Below, one piece after another: positions 50,927-53,167 of a stretch of DNA of 53,167 nucleotides. This DNA comes from Flemingiibacterium sp045586505. GTDB lineage: Bacteria; Bacillota; Clostridia; Oscillospirales; CAG-272. The notes under the pieces were generated by a model. The model had not been told where the DNA came from. It did no database searches and saw only the letters and a list, made by a program, of their open reading frames with translations. A program made the position numbers and the translations under genes. The stretch is taken from assembly GCA_045586505.1 (NCBI GenBank), contig JAZNAL010000003.1:1-53167 (forward strand), read 5' to 3'. Positions within the stretch are counted from its first letter, which is position 1. Each line of letters opens with the position of its first letter.

Positions 50927-53091
50927 ATGAAAAAATTCAGATTATTATCGGCGTTCCTGTCTGTTGTTATGACGATGGGAATATTAACCGCTGCACTTCC
51001 GGTATCTGTGGCGGCATCTGCCTACACCCCTCCGGTTCCCGGCATAGATGAAGAGACCGGAAAACCCACAATTGATTATCTGACCGAGATTTATCACAAT
51101 CCCGAGGAAAAGCTTGCAACAATGACCAAGTACCTTGAAAAAGGTGACATGGCGCTGTATGTTGAGCCTGTTTCCGGTGAAGTGGCTTATGTAAACAACA
51201 AGACCGGTCAAGTCCTGTTCTCTAACCCTTATGATATAGCTCAGACCACCTCCTCACAGGCGGTCAAGGAGGAGCTGCTCTCGCAGATCGCCATTAAGTA
51301 CACCGACAACGCAACCGAACTTGAGATGTACTCCTTCGTTGAAGCTTGCCAGAGAGGTCAGATTAACGTTAAGAAGATCAAGAACGGTGTGCGCGTTGAG
51401 TACACCATGGGGCGTGAGGAGACCCGTAAGCTGGTTCCTAAGCAGATCAAGAGAGAGCGCTTTGAAGAGCTGATTCTGGCTAACTTCCCCGAGGGCAGTA
51501 ACAGGAGCAGATTCCTTGCGTACTATACTCTCCAGGATCCGTACGATGCAGATCTTACCGAGCGTGGAAAGCGCGAGCTGATCGCGAATTTCCCGATCTG
51601 TGACAAGATGGCAGTCTACGTATTCGACCCCATTGCATCCGAGCGCGAGCTCAACCTAGTCGAGGGCTGGATCAAGACTTACTGTCCCGAGTATACCTAT
51701 GAGACCCTTGAAGAAGACCATATCATTACCGAGTATGTTGGTACCGATAAGGCTCCGGTTCTGTTCAGACTCTCCCTTGAGTATAAGCTCGATGACGACG
51801 GTACTCTTGATGTTCGTCTCCCTGCAAACGGTATTCGTTTTGACGAGAGTGTATATCAGCTTACCAACATCAGTATGCTTCCTTGGTTTGGCGCAGGTGC
51901 CGCCGAGTGGGATGGCTACACCTTCTTCCCCGACGGTTCCGGTACACTTGTCCGTTTTGAGGATATCGGCACAAAGCCTCTTGCCATTACCGGTAAGATC
52001 TACGGTCAGGACTATGCTTACCAGGTAGTAGGCGGTCAGAACAGGGAAGTTATGCGCTTACCTGTATACGGTGTCGTAGAAACTGCAGAGTTCAATCCTC
52101 CGCCGCTTACTCAGGAGCAGATCAATATAGGCTTCCAGTACAAGGAGCGCGAGGGTAAGCTTGGTAACGGCTTTGTCGCGATCATCGAAGAGGGTGATTC
52201 CCTTGCCGAGATCACTACAAGACACGGCGGAAACCTTCATAAGTATAACACCGTTTATACTACATTCTATCCGAGACCTAAGGATACCTACAACCTTGCA
52301 GAAGCAATTTCTGTCGGTGCCAATTCAACTTATACCGTTGTTTCCGAGCGCAAGTATACCGGAAGCTACCGTATCAAGTACATCATGCTGACAAGCAATG
52401 AGACTGCCAAGGAAGTTGGTCTTGAAGATTATTATGAAAACAGCTACGTCGGTATGGCTAAGGCATACAGAGATTACCTTATCAATGAAGGCACCCTCAC
52501 CGAGATCACCAATCCGAAAGACAGTATCCCGCTGTATATCGAATCATTCGGTGCGATGAACACTATTGAAAGAATTCTTTCGATTCCTGTTGAAGTGCTT
52601 AAGCCTTTGACTACCTTCGAGGATCTCAAGTCCATGTATACCATGCTTTCCGAAGCAGGTATTACAAATGTCAACTATAAGCTGACCGGTTATACCAACG
52701 GTGGCATGAACGACACCGCCCCATATCATGTAGAGTTTGAAAAGACGGTTGGCGGCGATGATGGATTTACAGAGTTCGTAGAGTATGCTAATGAAAACGG
52801 CATCGGTGTATATCCCGATTTCGACTTTGCAAACGTTGGTGCGTTCAAGATGTTTGACGGTGTTTCCAATGGCAAGCATCTTATCAAGACTATGGATGGA
52901 CGTTACACCACAAAGCGCTACTACGATTCCACTCTCCAGTCCTTCCAGAGAGGTTATTCGCTTGCAATTTCTCCTTCCGTTTACGATTACCTCTTCGATA
53001 CCTTCAATGAAGAGTACAGCAAGCTTTCGCCTAACGGTATTTCGGTAGCAACACTTGGTACCGATCTTAACTCCGACTTCGATGAGGATGA
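50927..53091 (+). CDS. Secreted DUF5696-like protein, truncated by contig end
   Basis: About 721 residues are readable. A signal peptide (FRLLSAFLSVVMTMGILTAALPVSVAASA) is followed by a large extracellular protein with WFGAGAAEWDGYTFFPDGSGTLVRFED (about 325-351), a pattern I associate with DUF5696 proteins that sit beside Yip1 and sugar-permease genes in Clostridia and Paenibacillus. The second half (LYIESFGAMNTIERILSIPVEVLKPL, GVYPDFDFANVGAFKMFDG) resembles a TIM-barrel or glycoside-hydrolase-like fold, though catalysis is not shown. It starts 23 bp after the Yip1 gene with GGAG. The true 3' end is missing. The frame runs without a stop into adapter sequence after 53091, which must not be translated. 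Confidence 0.8.
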
Positions 53092-53167
53092 AAGTCGGAG
53101 GCCAAGCGGTCTTAGGAAGACAATAGTAGGCCTCAACTCCTTGGCTCACAGAACGACATGGCTACGA
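53092..53167 (+). other. Sequencing adapter with barcode (non-genomic)
   Basis: The end of the window reads as an MGI/BGISEQ library construct. 53092-53123 matches the first adapter (starts AAGTCGGAGGCCAAGCGG). 53124-53133 (TAGTAGGCCT) occupies the 10-nt barcode position. 53134-53167 matches the reverse complement of the second adapter (starts CAACTCCTTGGCTCACAG). The match is from memory of published adapter sequences. It is an assembly artefact. Confidence 0.95.

Noticed and set aside
52544..53149. Minus-strand frame at the window end
   Set aside because: Its first codons come from adapter sequence and the rest is antisense to the DUF5696 gene.

Overview
The window looks like the end of a contig from an uncultured Clostridia (Bacillota), probably a gut member of the Oscillospirales or a related group. 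The evidence is strong Shine-Dalgarno sites, TTGACA-17-TATAAT type promoters, many U-tailed hairpin terminators, the DUF2232-gdpP-rplI-dnaB order known from Bacillota, a single-chain clostridial-type PurL, a UgpC/MsmX-type sugar ATPase, and DUF975, DUF1700/DUF4097 and DUF5696 families. The placement is inference from gene content only. The last 76 bases (53092-53167) are not genomic. They read as an MGI/BGISEQ library adapter with a 10-nt barcode, so the contig really ends near 53091.

Layout. 1-350: an array of GTGAAAT/ATTTCAC units with palindromic spacers, a terminator and tRNA-Trp (minus). 368-2813: divergent promoters, then ylxM-ffh-rpsP-khpA. 2815-6175 (minus): a three-gene SPFH / zinc-ribbon / TPM membrane module like B. 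subtilis ydjI-ydjG-ydjH. 6235-7309: an AEC-family permease. 7365-16538: a long housekeeping run DUF2232-gdpP-rplI-dnaB-tilS-hpt-ftsH. 16558-25727: single genes (aldose epimerase, DUF975, HAD phosphatase, an unknown membrane protein, an orphan solute-binding protein, trmB, DUF1700-DUF4097, and an orphan multi-sugar ABC ATPase, ugpC). 25738-28312: mazG-like, manA, an Asn/Gln-rich microprotein and ispD. 28400-31913 (minus): a YtrA-type GntR regulator with an ABC-2 exporter. 31984-34986: trkA-trkH. 35089-35208: a dyad-flanked consensus promoter and a possible 16-residue peptide. 35379-43110: mtaB, purL, rnhA, nifS-nifU.

43571-53091 is the most unusual part. It is a five-gene membrane and secreted system: a 1010-residue solute-binding protein with two repeated beta-sandwich domains, two ABC sugar permeases, a secreted NHL-propeller/TPR protein fused to a Yip1 membrane domain, and a DUF5696 secreted protein cut off by the contig end. 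It has a long 5' leader and no ATPase of its own. The ATPase at 24543-25658 is the obvious local candidate to energise it.

Connections: gdpP (c-di-AMP hydrolase) and trkAH (potassium uptake with RCK domains) suggest c-di-AMP control of potassium. manA, the aldose epimerase and the sugar importer fit a saccharide-fermenting lifestyle. nifS-nifU can supply the Fe-S clusters needed by the radical-SAM enzyme MtaB.
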